Positions 34,508 through 44,948 are shown, numbered from the stretch's first letter. The stretch is DNA of 64,000 nt from Leeuwenhoekiella blandensis MED217 (GCF_000152985.1 NZ_CH672395.1:2083687-2147686), one strand, 5' to 3'. Numbers and translations are program-made. Notes: generated by a model from the sequence alone, not told the origin.

Positions 34508-35506
34508 TTGGAATACACTATTAAATACAAAGCGGTCAATACCTATGACGCTTTGATCGACGAAGCCTTCTGGCAATTTTTATTGAGACCGGAAGAAAAC
34601 ACGACCCAAAACGTACGTATGGCGCGATTCACAAATTCAGCAAATGCCATCGTTGACACCTCTACAAACACCTTTGGTTTTCCTATTTGCCGTGTGCATC
34701 TTAAAAAACCTTTAGATAAGATAAGTTTTGAGGCCAGCTATATCATCAGTAAACAAATTGAAAATCCCTTTTCTGCTTTAGATAGTGTGGTAAATAGCGT
34801 GCATCAAGACCAGATAAGAAGTATCGATTTTAAAATAGAGCACGAGCGTTTCCTTAGCGCTACCCAATTGACACAACTTTTAGCGGACCAAGCTCCATTT
34901 TCTTTTGATCAGTCGCGTTCGCTATTTGATAACCTCAATGATTTAAACAGTTGGTTATATCATAATTTTAGTTTTAAAACCAAGGTAACCGATGTGAACA
35001 CCACTCCCGTGGAATTTATAGAAAAAGGAGCTGGTGTTTGTCAAGATTTTACCCACTTGTTTCTGGCAATTGCACGTTTAAATCATATTCCTGCACGCTA
35101 TACCTCGGGCTACTTGCACCAAGGCAATGGTTATCAGGGAGACTCACAAATGCACGCCTGGGCAGAATGTTATATCCCTGAAAAAGGCTGGATAGGCTTT
35201 GACCCTGTAAACAATTTGATTGCTTTAGAGAACCACATAAAAGTGGCTCATGGAAAAGATTATACCGATTGTGCTCCTATTAAGGGAGTGATTTACGGCA
35301 ACTCTAAGAAGAATGAAACTACCTACACCGTAGAAGTTGAAGCGCGGGAAGCGAGTGATCCTGATGTGATTCTCACTTCAGAGACCTACGCACCTATGCC
35401 GTTTAAACAACAATTGGCTTTTCAAGCACAATGGCAACAGCAGCAATACCAGCAGCAACAGCAACTTAGGCAGCAGCAAAACACTACAGACACTTCTCAG
35501 AATTAA
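34508..35506 (+). CDS. Transglutaminase-like cysteine peptidase family protein
   Basis: A 332-aa protein with an N-terminal transglutaminase-associated beta domain (MEYTIKYKAVNTYDALIDEA) and the core: Cys in EKGAGVCQDFTHLFLAIARL, His in MHAWAECYIPEKGWIGFDP and the Asp in that last segment, a full Cys-His-Asp triad. TTG start at 34508 since no ATG fits upstream. The C-terminal 25 residues are a Gln-rich low-complexity tail (QQQQYQQQQQLRQQQ). Third gene of the ATP-grasp operon; family members act as peptidases or amide-forming enzymes. Confidence 0.9.
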   Translation: MEYTIKYKAVNTYDALIDEAFWQFLLRPEENTTQNVRMARFTNSANAIVDTSTNTFGFPICRVHLKKPLDKISFEASYIISKQIENPFSALDSVVNSVHQDQIRSIDFKIEHERFLSATQLTQLLADQAPFSFDQSRSLFDNLNDLNSWLYHNFSFKTKVTDVNTTPVEFIEKGAGVCQDFTHLFLAIARLNHIPARYTSGYLHQGNGYQGDSQMHAWAECYIPEKGWIGFDPVNNLIALENHIKVAHGKDYTDCAPIKGVIYGNSKKNETTYTVEVEAREASDPDVILTSETYAPMPFKQQLAFQAQWQQQQYQQQQQLRQQQNTTDTSQN

Positions 35507-35554
35507 TCCGTCGCTTTACGCAGAAAATAGTAACTTTCGGCCAAACGGTTAAGC

Positions 35555-36661
35555 ATGATAACGAGCGATCAGATCAAAGATCTTGTGCAGCGCCTTGATG
35601 CGCTTAAAATGCACTTGGGAATAGATCAGAAACGAGTAGAAATACAAAACGAAGAAGAAAAAACCTTTGATCCCAACTTCTGGAATGATCCTAAAGAGGC
35701 AGAGCAATTTATGCGTATGCTTCGCGAAAAGAAGAACTGGGTAAAAGACTATGAGCAAGCGGTTACCCTTACCGAAGACCTAGAAGTGCTTCTGGAATTT
35801 CATAAAGAAGGTGATGCCTCTGAAGAGGAAGTTGATAAGCAATATGATAAAGTCACCCGACTTGTTGAAGCTATGGAATTTAAGAACATGCTTTCTGATG
35901 AAGGTGATGATCTGAGTGCAGTATTGCAGATCACTGCAGGAGCCGGCGGTACCGAAAGTTGTGATTGGGCTTCTATGTTAATGCGTATGTACTTGATGTG
36001 GAGCGAGAAAAACGGCTTTAAAGTAAAAGAACTTAACTATCAGGAAGGCGATGTAGCCGGTATAAAAACCGTTACCTTAGAGATCGAAGGTGCCTATGCT
36101 TTTGGATGGCTAAAAAGTGAGAATGGCGTGCATCGTTTGGTGCGTATCTCTCCTTTTGACAGTAATGCAAAACGCCATACCTCGTTTGCTTCGGTTTATG
36201 TGTACCCATTGGCAGATGACAGTATCGAGATCGATATCAATCCGGCAGATATCAGTTGGGATTTTGCCAGATCTTCAGGAGCAGGGGGTCAAAATGTAAA
36301 TAAGGTAGAAACCAAAGCAATTCTTACCCACCACCCTACCGGAATTGTAATTCACAACAGTGAGACGCGCTCTCAGCTCGAAAACCGCGAGAAAGCTATG
36401 CAAATGTTGAAATCGCAACTTTATGAGATTGAACTTAAGAAGCGACAAGCGGCACGAGACGAAATTGAAGCGGAAAAGAAAAGTATAGAATGGGGCTCAC
36501 AAATACGCAATTATGTATTGCATCCCTATAAACTCATCAAAGATGTGCGCACCGGCGAAGAAACCGGTAATACCGATGCCGTTCTCGACGGAGACCTAGA
36601 TAATTTCTTAAAAGCCTATTTGATGATGACCGGCCAAAAAGAAACCAGTAACGAATTATAG
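35555..36661 (+). CDS. prfB: Peptide chain release factor 2
   Basis: Recognises UAA and UGA stop codons and triggers peptide release. 368 aa. The GGQ motif is at residues 244-246 in SSGAGGQNVNKVETKA, and the RF2 SPF anticodon-like motif is in VRISPFDSNAKRHTS. RF2 genes in many bacteria need a +1 frameshift at codon 26 or so; here the frame is continuous from MITSDQIKDLVQRL through LKMHLGIDQKRVE, so there is no frameshift stop. Followed 3 bases later by an arsC-like gene. Confidence 0.95.
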   Translation: MITSDQIKDLVQRLDALKMHLGIDQKRVEIQNEEEKTFDPNFWNDPKEAEQFMRMLREKKNWVKDYEQAVTLTEDLEVLLEFHKEGDASEEEVDKQYDKVTRLVEAMEFKNMLSDEGDDLSAVLQITAGAGGTESCDWASMLMRMYLMWSEKNGFKVKELNYQEGDVAGIKTVTLEIEGAYAFGWLKSENGVHRLVRISPFDSNAKRHTSFASVYVYPLADDSIEIDINPADISWDFARSSGAGGQNVNKVETKAILTHHPTGIVIHNSETRSQLENREKAMQMLKSQLYEIELKKRQAARDEIEAEKKSIEWGSQIRNYVLHPYKLIKDVRTGEETGNTDAVLDGDLDNFLKAYLMMTGQKETSNEL

Positions 36662-36664
36662 AGT

Positions 36665-37009
36665 ATGCTTAAAATATATCACAATCCACGTTGTAGAAAA
36701 AGTCGCGAAGGACTTGCTATTTTAGAAGAATCAGGAAAAGAATATGATGTTGTGAAATATCTAGACAACCCACCTTCTTATATTGAATTGGCGGCGATCA
36801 TTGGCAAACTCAAAATTCATGCTATTGACCTGGTAAGAACGACCGAAAAAATCTGGAAAGAAGAGTATAAAGGAAAAGAACTCACCGATGAAGAAATCGT
36901 TCAAGCAATGGTTGAGAATCCTAAATTAATCGAGCGTCCTATTGTAATTCTTGACAATGAAGCGGTTATAGGCAGGCCTCCCGAAAACATTAAGAGGCTG
37001 TTAAGATAA
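36665..37009 (+). CDS. ArsC-family protein (Spx/ArsC glutaredoxin fold)
   Basis: A 114-aa thioredoxin-fold protein with the ArsC signature NPRCRKSREGLAILEESG (catalytic Cys in the CxxSR-like loop), RTTEKIWKEEY and ENPKLIERPIVILDNEAVIGRP. Annotated arsenate reductases of this type can have other roles, such as reductases for glutathione-like couples. It lies 3 bases after prfB and has no arsenic-resistance neighbours, so arsenate reduction is only inferred. Compare the cysteine-free relative at 25742. Confidence 0.85.
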   Translation: MLKIYHNPRCRKSREGLAILEESGKEYDVVKYLDNPPSYIELAAIIGKLKIHAIDLVRTTEKIWKEEYKGKELTDEEIVQAMVENPKLIERPIVILDNEAVIGRPPENIKRLLR

Positions 37010-37095
37010 ATCGATTTACTTTAACACAATTTTAACCGAAGCAGATTAAACCAACTTTGTTTTTCTAGTCTAACAATTGAAACCTTAAAACGACT

Positions 37096-39606
37096 ATGAA
37101 AAATAAATTTCTACTAAGCTTATTTTGTCTTTTTACGACACTAGCTTTTTCACAATCTTCTAACTATGCAATTACCGGTAAGGTAACCGATAAGGATGCA
37201 GGTATTCCTCTGGAATATGCAACCGTTACCGTTACCGATGTTAACAATGCCCAAGATGTTGAAGGAGGAATTACCGATATGGAAGGTAATTTCCGCGTTG
37301 AAGTTCCTCAAGGGGAATACAACATCAAAATAGAATACATCTCTTTTCAGCCTATTACGTTAAAGCGAACGCTTAATGCAGACCTTAATTTAGGAACTAT
37401 TCAATTAGAGTTTGCTGCTTCAGATCTTGACGAAGTTACCGTAGTGGCAGAAACGACTACCGTAGACATTCGTCTTGATAAAAAGATCTACAACATTGGT
37501 AAAGATTTAACGACTGCCGGTGGTACAGTAAGTGACGCACTTAACAATGTGCCGTCAGTATCTGTTGATGTTGAAGGCGGAATTAGCCTTCGTGGAAACG
37601 AGAACGTACGTATTTTAATTAACGGAAAACCTTCGGCACTTGCCGGTTTTGGTTCTACCGATGTATTGAGACAACTTCCTGCAGATGCGATTGAGCGTGT
37701 AGAAGTGATCACCTCTCCTTCTGCGCGTTATGATGCTGAAGGTACTGCCGGTATTTTAAACATTATCCTACGTAAAGAGAAAACATTAGGATTCAACGGT
37801 TCGATCAACGGAAGTTTAGGAAATCCTGATCTAGCTAGCATTTCTGCTAACTTAAACCTGCGTACCGATAAATTCAATGTTTTCAACACGACTTCTTATA
37901 GATATTCAAGTTCACCGGGTAACGGATACTTCGACACCCGCTACAACACAACAGATGATATCACGCCTACGTACGAGCGTATCATTGAAGATCGCGATAT
38001 CCAGCGTTTAAATCGCGGATTCAATACTAACCTTGGTTTAGAATATTATTTAACCGATAGATCTTCAATTACAGGTTCTGTATTCTATAGAAATGGTAAT
38101 GATGTAGATGAGACTACAAACCTTACCCAAAGTTTTAATAATTCAGCTCCTGTTTTAGAAACTTCGCGTATTGAGCGTCAAAAAGAAAAAGACGATCGTT
38201 ATCAGTTCGCCTTAAACTACATCAACCGCTTCAATGATGAAGGGCATCAGTTAACTGCAGATTTGCAATACACTACAAGTGATGAAACTCAAAATACGTT
38301 CATCAATGAAGATATAACCCTAAATACAGAAAATACAGATCCTATAATCGCAGAGCGTTTATTGAGCATCGAAAAGCAAGATGAGTATTTGGTTCAGGCA
38401 GATTATGTACTTCCTTTTGGTGAAGGTTCACAATTTGAAGCAGGATATCGTGGTACTTTTGAAAATGAAGTAACTGATTATCGTGTAAATCAAGAGCAAA
38501 TTGCTAATTCAAATAATTTTGTTCAAAACGATACCTTGACAAACGTATTTGATTACACAGAAAATGTAAACGCGGTATATACACAGTTAGGAAGTAAATT
38601 TGGTAAATTCTCTGTACTTGCCGGTTTACGTCTGGAGAATACCCAATTAAAAGGACAAATAGGTTCTGCTTTAACTGAAGCTGAATTACAAGATATTTAC
38701 GGGTTTGAGATCAACACCGATTTTGACAACAATTACTTAGGACTTTTCCCTACGCTTAACTTAACTTTTGAGTTGAACGAAAGAGAAAATGTGACTTTAG
38801 GATATAACCGCCGTATTAACAGACCTAGAGGTTGGTTCTTAAATCCGTTCCCGGATAGAAGCAGCCGTAACAACGTATTTCAAGGAAATCCTAACCTGCA
38901 ACCTGCATTTGCAAATGCATATGATTTGGGGTATTTAAAGCGTTGGGATAAATTAACCCTTACCTCTTCTGTTTATTTCCAAAGAGAAACCGAATCTTTT
39001 GAAGTGGTTCAAGAGATCATTGAACTACAAGGACAAGGGTCCAATACAAACGGAAACACGGTAATTCGTAGCATCCCTGTAAACCTTTCTTCAAATGAGC
39101 GTTTAGGTGCAGAAATAGGTTTACTATACAACCCGGCAAAATGGTTACGTCTTAATGGTAGTTTTAACTTCTTTCAGTTCAATACTGAAGGGTTCTTTAA
39201 TAACGTAGATTACAGCGCTAAGAACACCAGCTACTTTGCGCGTTTCAGCTCTAAAGTTTCACTACCTTGGAGTATCGACTGGCAAACCAATGCTTTTTAC
39301 CGTGGTGCTGCCCAAAATGCACAGTCTGACACAGACGGAATTCTATCTGTAGATCTTGCTTTAAGTAAAGACTTATTTGATGATAAAGCTACGATCTCGA
39401 TGAACGTGAGCGATTTATTTAACGGTAGAAAACGCAGTCAGGTAACAACAAACGACTTGTTTACCAGAGACAGCGAGTTTCAGTGGAGACAAAGACAAGT
39501 CAACTTATCATTTGTGTATCGCTTCAACCAGCGTAAAAACGATAGACAGAATAACAGACAGCCTTCTATGAATGACGATGATGACGGTGGAGATTTCCAA
39601 GGATAA
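37096..39606 (+). CDS. TonB-dependent outer-membrane receptor, CarboxypepD_reg-like
   Basis: An 836-aa outer-membrane protein: signal peptide (MKNKFLLSLFCLFTTLAFSQ, residues 1-20), a CarboxypepD_reg-like domain (AITGKVTDKDAGIPLEYATV, residues 25-110), plug domain (SDALNNVPSVSVDVEGGISL and RGNENVRILINGKPSA, about 135-230), then a 22-strand-type barrel with strand signatures such as FNTNLGLEYYLTDRSSITG and a tail VNLSFVYRFNQRKNDRQNNR. No SusD gene follows, so it is not a SusCD pair; a stand-alone importer or structural barrel of the OMP_b-brl_3 type is likely. Ligand unknown. Confidence 0.9.
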   Translation: MKNKFLLSLFCLFTTLAFSQSSNYAITGKVTDKDAGIPLEYATVTVTDVNNAQDVEGGITDMEGNFRVEVPQGEYNIKIEYISFQPITLKRTLNADLNLGTIQLEFAASDLDEVTVVAETTTVDIRLDKKIYNIGKDLTTAGGTVSDALNNVPSVSVDVEGGISLRGNENVRILINGKPSALAGFGSTDVLRQLPADAIERVEVITSPSARYDAEGTAGILNIILRKEKTLGFNGSINGSLGNPDLASISANLNLRTDKFNVFNTTSYRYSSSPGNGYFDTRYNTTDDITPTYERIIEDRDIQRLNRGFNTNLGLEYYLTDRSSITGSVFYRNGNDVDETTNLTQSFNNSAPVLETSRIERQKEKDDRYQFALNYINRFNDEGHQLTADLQYTTSDETQNTFINEDITLNTENTDPIIAERLLSIEKQDEYLVQADYVLPFGEGSQFEAGYRGTFENEVTDYRVNQEQIANSNNFVQNDTLTNVFDYTENVNAVYTQLGSKFGKFSVLAGLRLENTQLKGQIGSALTEAELQDIYGFEINTDFDNNYLGLFPTLNLTFELNERENVTLGYNRRINRPRGWFLNPFPDRSSRNNVFQGNPNLQPAFANAYDLGYLKRWDKLTLTSSVYFQRETESFEVVQEIIELQGQGSNTNGNTVIRSIPVNLSSNERLGAEIGLLYNPAKWLRLNGSFNFFQFNTEGFFNNVDYSAKNTSYFARFSSKVSLPWSIDWQTNAFYRGAAQNAQSDTDGILSVDLALSKDLFDDKATISMNVSDLFNGRKRSQVTTNDLFTRDSEFQWRQRQVNLSFVYRFNQRKNDRQNNRQPSMNDDDDGGDFQG

Positions 39607-39741
39607 TTTTGAACACCCTTTCATTCCTTTATAATGACGCAAAGCCATTTCGATAAGAAATGGCTTTTGCTTTTAGTAAAAAGTTCACGCTAGAAATCTG
39701 GGAGAAAAGATTCAAAGTATTGCATCTAGTAAATACCAATA

Positions 39742-39771
39742 AAAAAACCTGCTTTAAAAAAGCAGGTTTTT
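39742..39771. terminator. Bidirectional terminator after the receptor
   Basis: Stem AAAAACCTGCTTT / AAAGCAGGTTTTT, 3-base loop, between convergent genes. It serves the TonB-dependent receptor (+) and the small membrane protein (-). Confidence 0.85.
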
Positions 39772-39800
39772 GAACTTAAAATTATATAGAGTAATACTTA

Positions 39801-39971
39801 TTAATTTCCGCGCTCTAATTTTTTCTTTTCACGAATTTCTTTCATTCGCTCTACAAATGCTCCACCAATCCAATAAGGTAGAATAGATACTAAAAAAATC
39901 ATTAACCAAAATCCCATGGTTGCGATGGTTAAAAATGCTAAAAAGCCTAAGTATTGATCAAATTCAAACAT
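39801..39971 (-). CDS. Small single- or two-pass membrane protein
   Basis: A 56-aa protein from ATG 39971 (MFEFDQYLGFLAFLTIATMG); the alternative start at 39995 adds MQSDKNHI and is less likely. Hydrophobic core LGFLAFLTIATMGFWLMIFLVSILPYWIGG with a basic C-terminus RMKEIREKKKLERGN, so probably inner membrane with the tail in the cytoplasm. No family recognised. Confidence 0.6.
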   Translation of the reverse strand: MFEFDQYLGFLAFLTIATMGFWLMIFLVSILPYWIGGAFVERMKEIREKKKLERGN

Positions 39972-40089
39972 AATATGGTTTTTGTCTGATTGCAAATTTA
40001 AGTATTCTTAATTAAAAAACACAAGAGTTTTTTTAAGTTATAAACATATTTATAACAGCTGCAATCGATAGTAATTACACGCAATCCAT

Positions 40090-40097
40090 TATTTTTG
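40090..40097 (+). promoter_or_regulatory. fumC promoter -7 box
   Basis: TATTTTTG matches TAnnTTTG exactly, 22 bases before the fumC ATG at 40120. No clear TTG -33 at the right distance. Confidence 0.5.
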
Positions 40098-40119
40098 TAA
40101 GACTACTAAAATAACCGAA

Positions 40120-41514
40120 ATGGAATATAGAATTGAGAAAGATACGCTGGGCGAAGTGAAAGTTCCGGCAGATAAAATTTGGGGCGCTCAGACGGAGCGT
40201 TCTCGCAATAATTTCAAAATTGGCAATCCGGCTTCTATGCCGTTAGAGATCGTTTACGGTTTTGCCTACTTAAAGAAAGCAGCAGCGTATACCAACAATG
40301 AGTTAGGGGTGCTTTCAGAAGAAAAAAGAGATTTGATCGCTCAGGTTTGTGATGAGATTTTAGAAGGAAAACACGATGATCAGTTTCCATTGGTGATTTG
40401 GCAAACTGGTTCTGGTACGCAAAGTAACATGAACGTAAACGAAGTGATCGCAAACCGTGCGCACATTCTTGCCGGAAAAAAACTGGGAGAAGGAGAAAAA
40501 ACCCTTCAGCCTAATGATGATGTGAATAAATCTCAATCTTCAAACGACACCTTCCCTACCGGAATGCACATCGCCGCCTACAAGAAGGTTATGGAAGTAA
40601 CGCTTCCGGGAGTGATTAAACTTCGCAATACGCTGAAGAAGAAATCTGATGATTTCCGTGAAGTGGTAAAAATTGGTCGTACGCATTTAATGGATGCCAC
40701 TCCCCTAACCTTAGGTCAGGAATTTTCTGGCTACGTATCTCAATTAGATCACGGCATCAAAGCCTTAGAACATACTTTAGACCACTTGTCTGAACTCGCT
40801 CTTGGCGGAACTGCTGTAGGAACGGGTTTAAACACACCAAAAGGCTATGCAAAATTAGTAGCCGATTATATCGCTAAGTTCACCGAGCAACCTTTTAAAA
40901 CTGCAGAAAATAAATTTGAAGCTTTGGCAGCACACGATGCGATCGTAGAATCTCACGGTGCATTGAAACAATTGGCAGTTTCTCTCAATAAAATTGCTAA
41001 TGATATTCGTTTGCTTGCCAGCGGACCGCGTTCAGGAATTGGCGAGATCACAATTCCGGCAAACGAACCGGGGTCTTCTATTATGCCGGGTAAAGTAAAT
41101 CCTACGCAATGTGAAGCGCTTACAATGGTTTGCGCTCAGGTTGTAGGTAACGATATGGCGATCGCTGTAGGCGGAATGCAAGGACAGTACGAACTCAACG
41201 TCTTTAAACCGGTGATGGCAACCAACTTTTTACACAGCGCGCAACTTATAGGTGACGCATGCGCTTCGTTTGAAGAGCATTGTGCTGCGGGTATTGAACC
41301 TAACCATCCACGTATTAAAACCATGCTTGAAAATTCGTTGATGCTGGTTACCGCCTTAAATACCAAAATAGGATATTATAAAGCTGCAGAAATCGCAAAT
41401 ACTGCGCACCAAAACGGAACCACGCTACGCGAGGAAGCTGTAAATCTTGGTTATGTTACTCCTGAAGAATTTGATGAGTGGGTAAAACCTGAAGATATGG
41501 TAGGTGAAATGTAA
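40120..41514 (+). CDS. fumC: Class II fumarate hydratase
   Basis: Hydrates fumarate to L-malate in the TCA cycle. 464 aa, iron-independent class II. Signature [15 protein letters not shown] (catalytic Ser-containing loop), [35 protein letters not shown] and [16 protein letters not shown] (catalytic His) are all present. Monocistronic with its own promoter and a following dispersed repeat and terminator. Confidence 0.97.
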   Translation: MEYRIEKDTLGEVKVPADKIWGAQTERSRNNFKIGNPASMPLEIVYGFAYLKKAAAYTNNELGVLSEEKRDLIAQVCDEILEGKHDDQFPLVIWQTGSGTQSNMNVNEVIANRAHILAGKKLGEGEKTLQPNDDVNKSQSSNDTFPTGMHIAAYKKVMEVTLPGVIKLRNTLKKKSDDFREVVKIGRTHLMDATPLTLGQEFSGYVSQLDHGIKALEHTLDHLSELALGGTAVGTGLNTPKGYAKLVADYIAKFTEQPFKTAENKFEALAAHDAIVESHGALKQLAVSLNKIANDIRLLASGPRSGIGEITIPANEPGSSIMPGKVNPTQCEALTMVCAQVVGNDMAIAVGGMQGQYELNVFKPVMATNFLHSAQLIGDACASFEEHCAAGIEPNHPRIKTMLENSLMLVTALNTKIGYYKAAEIANTAHQNGTTLREEAVNLGYVTPEEFDEWVKPEDMVGEM

Positions 41515-41549
41515 GCACCTCAATTTCAACAGCAAACTGACTTTGGGTA

Positions 41550-41653
41550 GCAAGTGAACTGCCTCAGAGCAAGCTCATGAAGAATTGGTAGGAAACGAAT
41601 TTTTAATTTCGAAGCAAGCCTAAGTGTATTAAACCCTTTGGCGGTGCCAATAA
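41550..41653 (+). repeat. Dispersed intergenic repeat, copy 2
   Basis: Contains AACTGCCTCAGAGCAAGC, GAAGCAAGCCTAAG and the core TATTAAACCCTTTGGCGG then TGCCAATAA (41627-41653), matching copy 1 at all but one core position. Together with copies 1, 3 and 4 it forms a family of intergenic elements. Confidence 0.75.
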
Positions 41654-41655
41654 AA

Positions 41656-41687
41656 AAAGGAGAAGCATTTGCTTCTCCTTTTTTATT
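41656..41687. terminator. Terminator after fumC and the ResB-CcsA gene
   Basis: Stem AAAAAAAGGAGAAGCAA / TTGCTTCTCCTTTTTT with a short loop lies between convergent genes. T-runs at both ends make it bidirectional. Confidence 0.7.
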
Positions 41688-41702
41688 TAATCGAACTACA
41701 AT

Positions 41703-44700
41703 TTATTTCTTATAGAATTTTTTGTACTTAGGATATGCGATGAGCGCAAAAACAATCACACCGGCAAAAATACCGATCGCTTTATTCAAATTGAGAATGT
41801 TATCTCCACTCGCATAACTGTGTAATCCCGAAAGCCAGAAGTTCACACCAAAATAGGTCATCAAAATACTTCCGTAAGCTAATATGGACATCAGGTTGAA
41901 AAACCATCGGCCGCGTAATCCCGGAACCAGACGCATATGAATTACAAAAGCATATACCATAATGCTGATGAGCGCCCAGGTTTCTTTAGGGTCCCAACCC
42001 CAATAACGTCCCCAGCTTTCGTTGGCCCATTGTCCGCCCAAGAAGTTACCTATGGTAAGCATTACCAATCCAACGGTAAGTGCCATTTCGTTGATGATCG
42101 TAAGTTCCTTGATGTTGAGATCCATTCGTTTTTTATTCTTAGAATTGGTCAGAAGCATCAACAGCAATGACACAATTCCTAAGATCATTCCGAGGGTAAA
42201 AGGACCGTAACTCGCCACGATCACCGCTACGTGAATCATCAACCAATAACTATCAAGAACCGGCTGTAAATTTGAAATCGCCGGATTCAACCAGTTCATA
42301 CTTGCTCCCCATAAAATAAAACCGGCAACAAAGGCGGTACTCGCAATAGTAAGCGAACTCTTTCTACCAAAAGCCAATCCAAAGAACATCGTTGCCCAAC
42401 CTACATATAAAATAGACTCATAGGCATCACTCCAAGGTGCGTGACCCGAAATGTACCAACGCCAGATAAGTCCGGCAGTGTGTAAGGCAAACAAGATCCC
42501 TACAGCCAAACCACTCAGCCTAACCATCGTTTTAATAAAGCGGTTGTCTTTAAAAATGCGAATGATCACAAAAACAAACATCACGATACTTGCCAGTAAA
42601 TACATCCAGTAGAGCTTGGTAAAAATATCGTGCTTGTTGTAGAAAACTTCAGCATCAATTTTATTCTCAGAAGGCATAACTTCACTTCCGTATTTTTCCT
42701 GAAAGCTTTTTATACTGTTCAGAAAGGTATCGGCTTTAGAAAAATCACCAGTTTCCTTTCCTTCACGCAAAGCGGAAAAGTAAAGCGGTAAGATCTGTTT
42801 CGTATACAAAGAATCCATACCCTTATATCCAGACTCATTAAGTTCAGGATAAGAGACCCATTTGTTGTTTTCATCATTGATGAGTGGGAATATTTTGAGA
42901 ATTTCGCCACTTACAGCACGATTCAAAAGCCCTAGACGTTCAGCAATATCTATAAAGTCTTTATCAAAACTGTTTTTTACTTCCGCCTGATAGGCTGCAG
43001 TAATGTAGGGATCAAGTTTGTTACGTCCCATATCATCAATAAAGTCAAGCGCACTGAGATACTTTTGTTCCTTTGGGACGCCAATAATTCCACGCAAACT
43101 ATCATTTGCCGGTTTTACATAGATCAGGTCTACATTGTACCAGAAAAACGGGGTTTCAACCATCGAAAGAAAAACCTGATCTGCAGTAAGCCCTTCGTAC
43201 GTATCGCTACGGCTAAGTTTTCTAAGAAGTTTACTTGAAAATGTATTCACCGGCATCATACGCCCACCATCATCCTGAATGACCAGTTTTCCAAATTTCG
43301 CAGCTTCTTCCGCAGGAACTTTATTTGCAGTAAGCATAGAGTCTATTTGCTGTGCAGTTGGCAACGTATGCTGTTGCTCTTCGACTACCGTAGCAGACCC
43401 CGGAATAAAATCCTCAGGTTGCTCTTCTACAATTTCAGTATTTCCATTTTCAACAATAACTTCCTGCTCCTGCGCTTGAAGTTGCATTCCGCTAAAAGCT
43501 ATTAAAGCAATCACTGCGGAAAGCTTAGCTTTTCTGGCTTTCACTTTATCCAGACGTACTTTTAAGTCTCCAAAACGACTTCCTTTGTCAAAAAGAATGA
43601 TCATCAAGCCTAGATACAGCAAGAAATAACCAATATAGGTAATCCACGTTCCTACCATATCGTGATTTACTGAAAGTACGGTTCCCAATTCATCAGGATC
43701 AAAACTCGCCTGAAAAAAGCGATAGCCTTGATGATCCAAAACGTGATTCATATAAATATCATATTCAAACGACTGCTGCGGGCCATCTATCACCGTCACT
43801 TTACTTTCGTAAGAAGAATAAGCGTTTGTAGTACCCGGATAGCGCTCTGCAATAAAGTCTTTCAGTTTAATTGAAAAAGGTAATTCTTCGGCCAGACTAC
43901 CATAAGCCATATGGAATTTAAGGTCACCAACATCTGTAGAAACCATTTCGTTATTAAACCCTTTTCCTCCTAAAAGTCCTACCGTTTCCTGACCTTCAGC
44001 GGTGGTTATGGTCACAAAAAGCGCATCTTGCTGTCCCTTTTGCTTAGGGAAAGCTTCAACGATTCCATTTTTACCTTTGATCACCGGATCAGGAATAACG
44101 AATTGCATTCCGCCTAACTGATACAAAGCACGCAGTTTAAGCTCTTGAACACTGTCTTTTGCAACTTCATAATCGGTTTGTGTTGCCATCACGCGCGTAC
44201 TTCCTTCAAAAGGTGTGTTGATGGTGTAGTTCTCTCCGTCATAACCTATGTTGATTGCGCCTTCGGTAGGTTTGTTAAGCGCAAAAAGCATATTGTGAAT
44301 ACTTGCTACAGTACCATCTTCAAGATAATGCTCGTGACGTTGCCCATCACCGGCTTCTACGATCTTTAATTGAGCTTTACCATCTGTGCTCTCGATCAGT
44401 CCTTCTTCTGCCCCGTCAATAAATTTTGAAAAGGAAATGCTTACTGGCTTTCCGTCAAAATCGGTTTCCCAAGTAAAGCTATTATCTAATCGCGTAGACA
44501 GGTTAAGACGTTTGGGTTCTAGTTTACGACGCATAGGTGCACCATCGCGCTCGCCATCAATAAAAACATTTAAATAGGTTTTCTCGGTAAGAAAAGTGTT
44601 TTGAGTCTCGCCTTCTCGTATAGGCATCACCCCTTCAAAACCTACATAGCGCGTCCAGGCAGCACCAAAAATGATCAGGATAAAAGCTGCGTGAAAAACG

Positions 44701-44948
44701 AGTGTAGACCATTTTTCTTTACGCCATAGTCTAAACGTCCAGATGTTACCAATAAAGTTAATAATGAACAAAATATGAATAAGCTCAAACCACCAGACTT
44801 CATAAACAAGTTCACGAGTATACGGGGTGGGTGAAGTTTCTTGGCCGGCGTCAAGGATGGTCCCAGTTGCCATCGCTACAGCATAAACAATAAATAAAAC
44901 GGCCATTAATCGGGTAGAAAACAGAAAATCTGCAATACGTTTTTGCAT
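41703..44948 (-). CDS. ccsA: Fused ResB-CcsA cytochrome c biogenesis protein
   Basis: Exports haem and attaches it to apocytochrome c (system II). 1081 aa from ATG 44948 (MQKRIADFLFSTRLM). The N-terminal ResB-like part (about 1-480) has four membrane segments with a large periplasmic loop, and the C-terminal CcsA part (about 700-1081) has many helices and the WWD-type motif in WGRYWGWDPKETWALISI. A periplasmic linker of unknown fold joins the two (QEQEVIVENGNTEIVEEQPE). Fusion of both proteins is typical of Bacteroidota. Gene stands alone. Confidence 0.92.
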   Translation of the reverse strand: MQKRIADFLFSTRLMAVLFIVYAVAMATGTILDAGQETSPTPYTRELVYEVWWFELIHILFIINFIGNIWTFRLWRKEKWSTLVFHAAFILIIFGAAWTRYVGFEGVMPIREGETQNTFLTEKTYLNVFIDGERDGAPMRRKLEPKRLNLSTRLDNSFTWETDFDGKPVSISFSKFIDGAEEGLIESTDGKAQLKIVEAGDGQRHEHYLEDGTVASIHNMLFALNKPTEGAINIGYDGENYTINTPFEGSTRVMATQTDYEVAKDSVQELKLRALYQLGGMQFVIPDPVIKGKNGIVEAFPKQKGQQDALFVTITTAEGQETVGLLGGKGFNNEMVSTDVGDLKFHMAYGSLAEELPFSIKLKDFIAERYPGTTNAYSSYESKVTVIDGPQQSFEYDIYMNHVLDHQGYRFFQASFDPDELGTVLSVNHDMVGTWITYIGYFLLYLGLMIILFDKGSRFGDLKVRLDKVKARKAKLSAVIALIAFSGMQLQAQEQEVIVENGNTEIVEEQPEDFIPGSATVVEEQQHTLPTAQQIDSMLTANKVPAEEAAKFGKLVIQDDGGRMMPVNTFSSKLLRKLSRSDTYEGLTADQVFLSMVETPFFWYNVDLIYVKPANDSLRGIIGVPKEQKYLSALDFIDDMGRNKLDPYITAAYQAEVKNSFDKDFIDIAERLGLLNRAVSGEILKIFPLINDENNKWVSYPELNESGYKGMDSLYTKQILPLYFSALREGKETGDFSKADTFLNSIKSFQEKYGSEVMPSENKIDAEVFYNKHDIFTKLYWMYLLASIVMFVFVIIRIFKDNRFIKTMVRLSGLAVGILFALHTAGLIWRWYISGHAPWSDAYESILYVGWATMFFGLAFGRKSSLTIASTAFVAGFILWGASMNWLNPAISNLQPVLDSYWLMIHVAVIVASYGPFTLGMILGIVSLLLMLLTNSKNKKRMDLNIKELTIINEMALTVGLVMLTIGNFLGGQWANESWGRYWGWDPKETWALISIMVYAFVIHMRLVPGLRGRWFFNLMSILAYGSILMTYFGVNFWLSGLHSYASGDNILNLNKAIGIFAGVIVFALIAYPKYKKFYKK

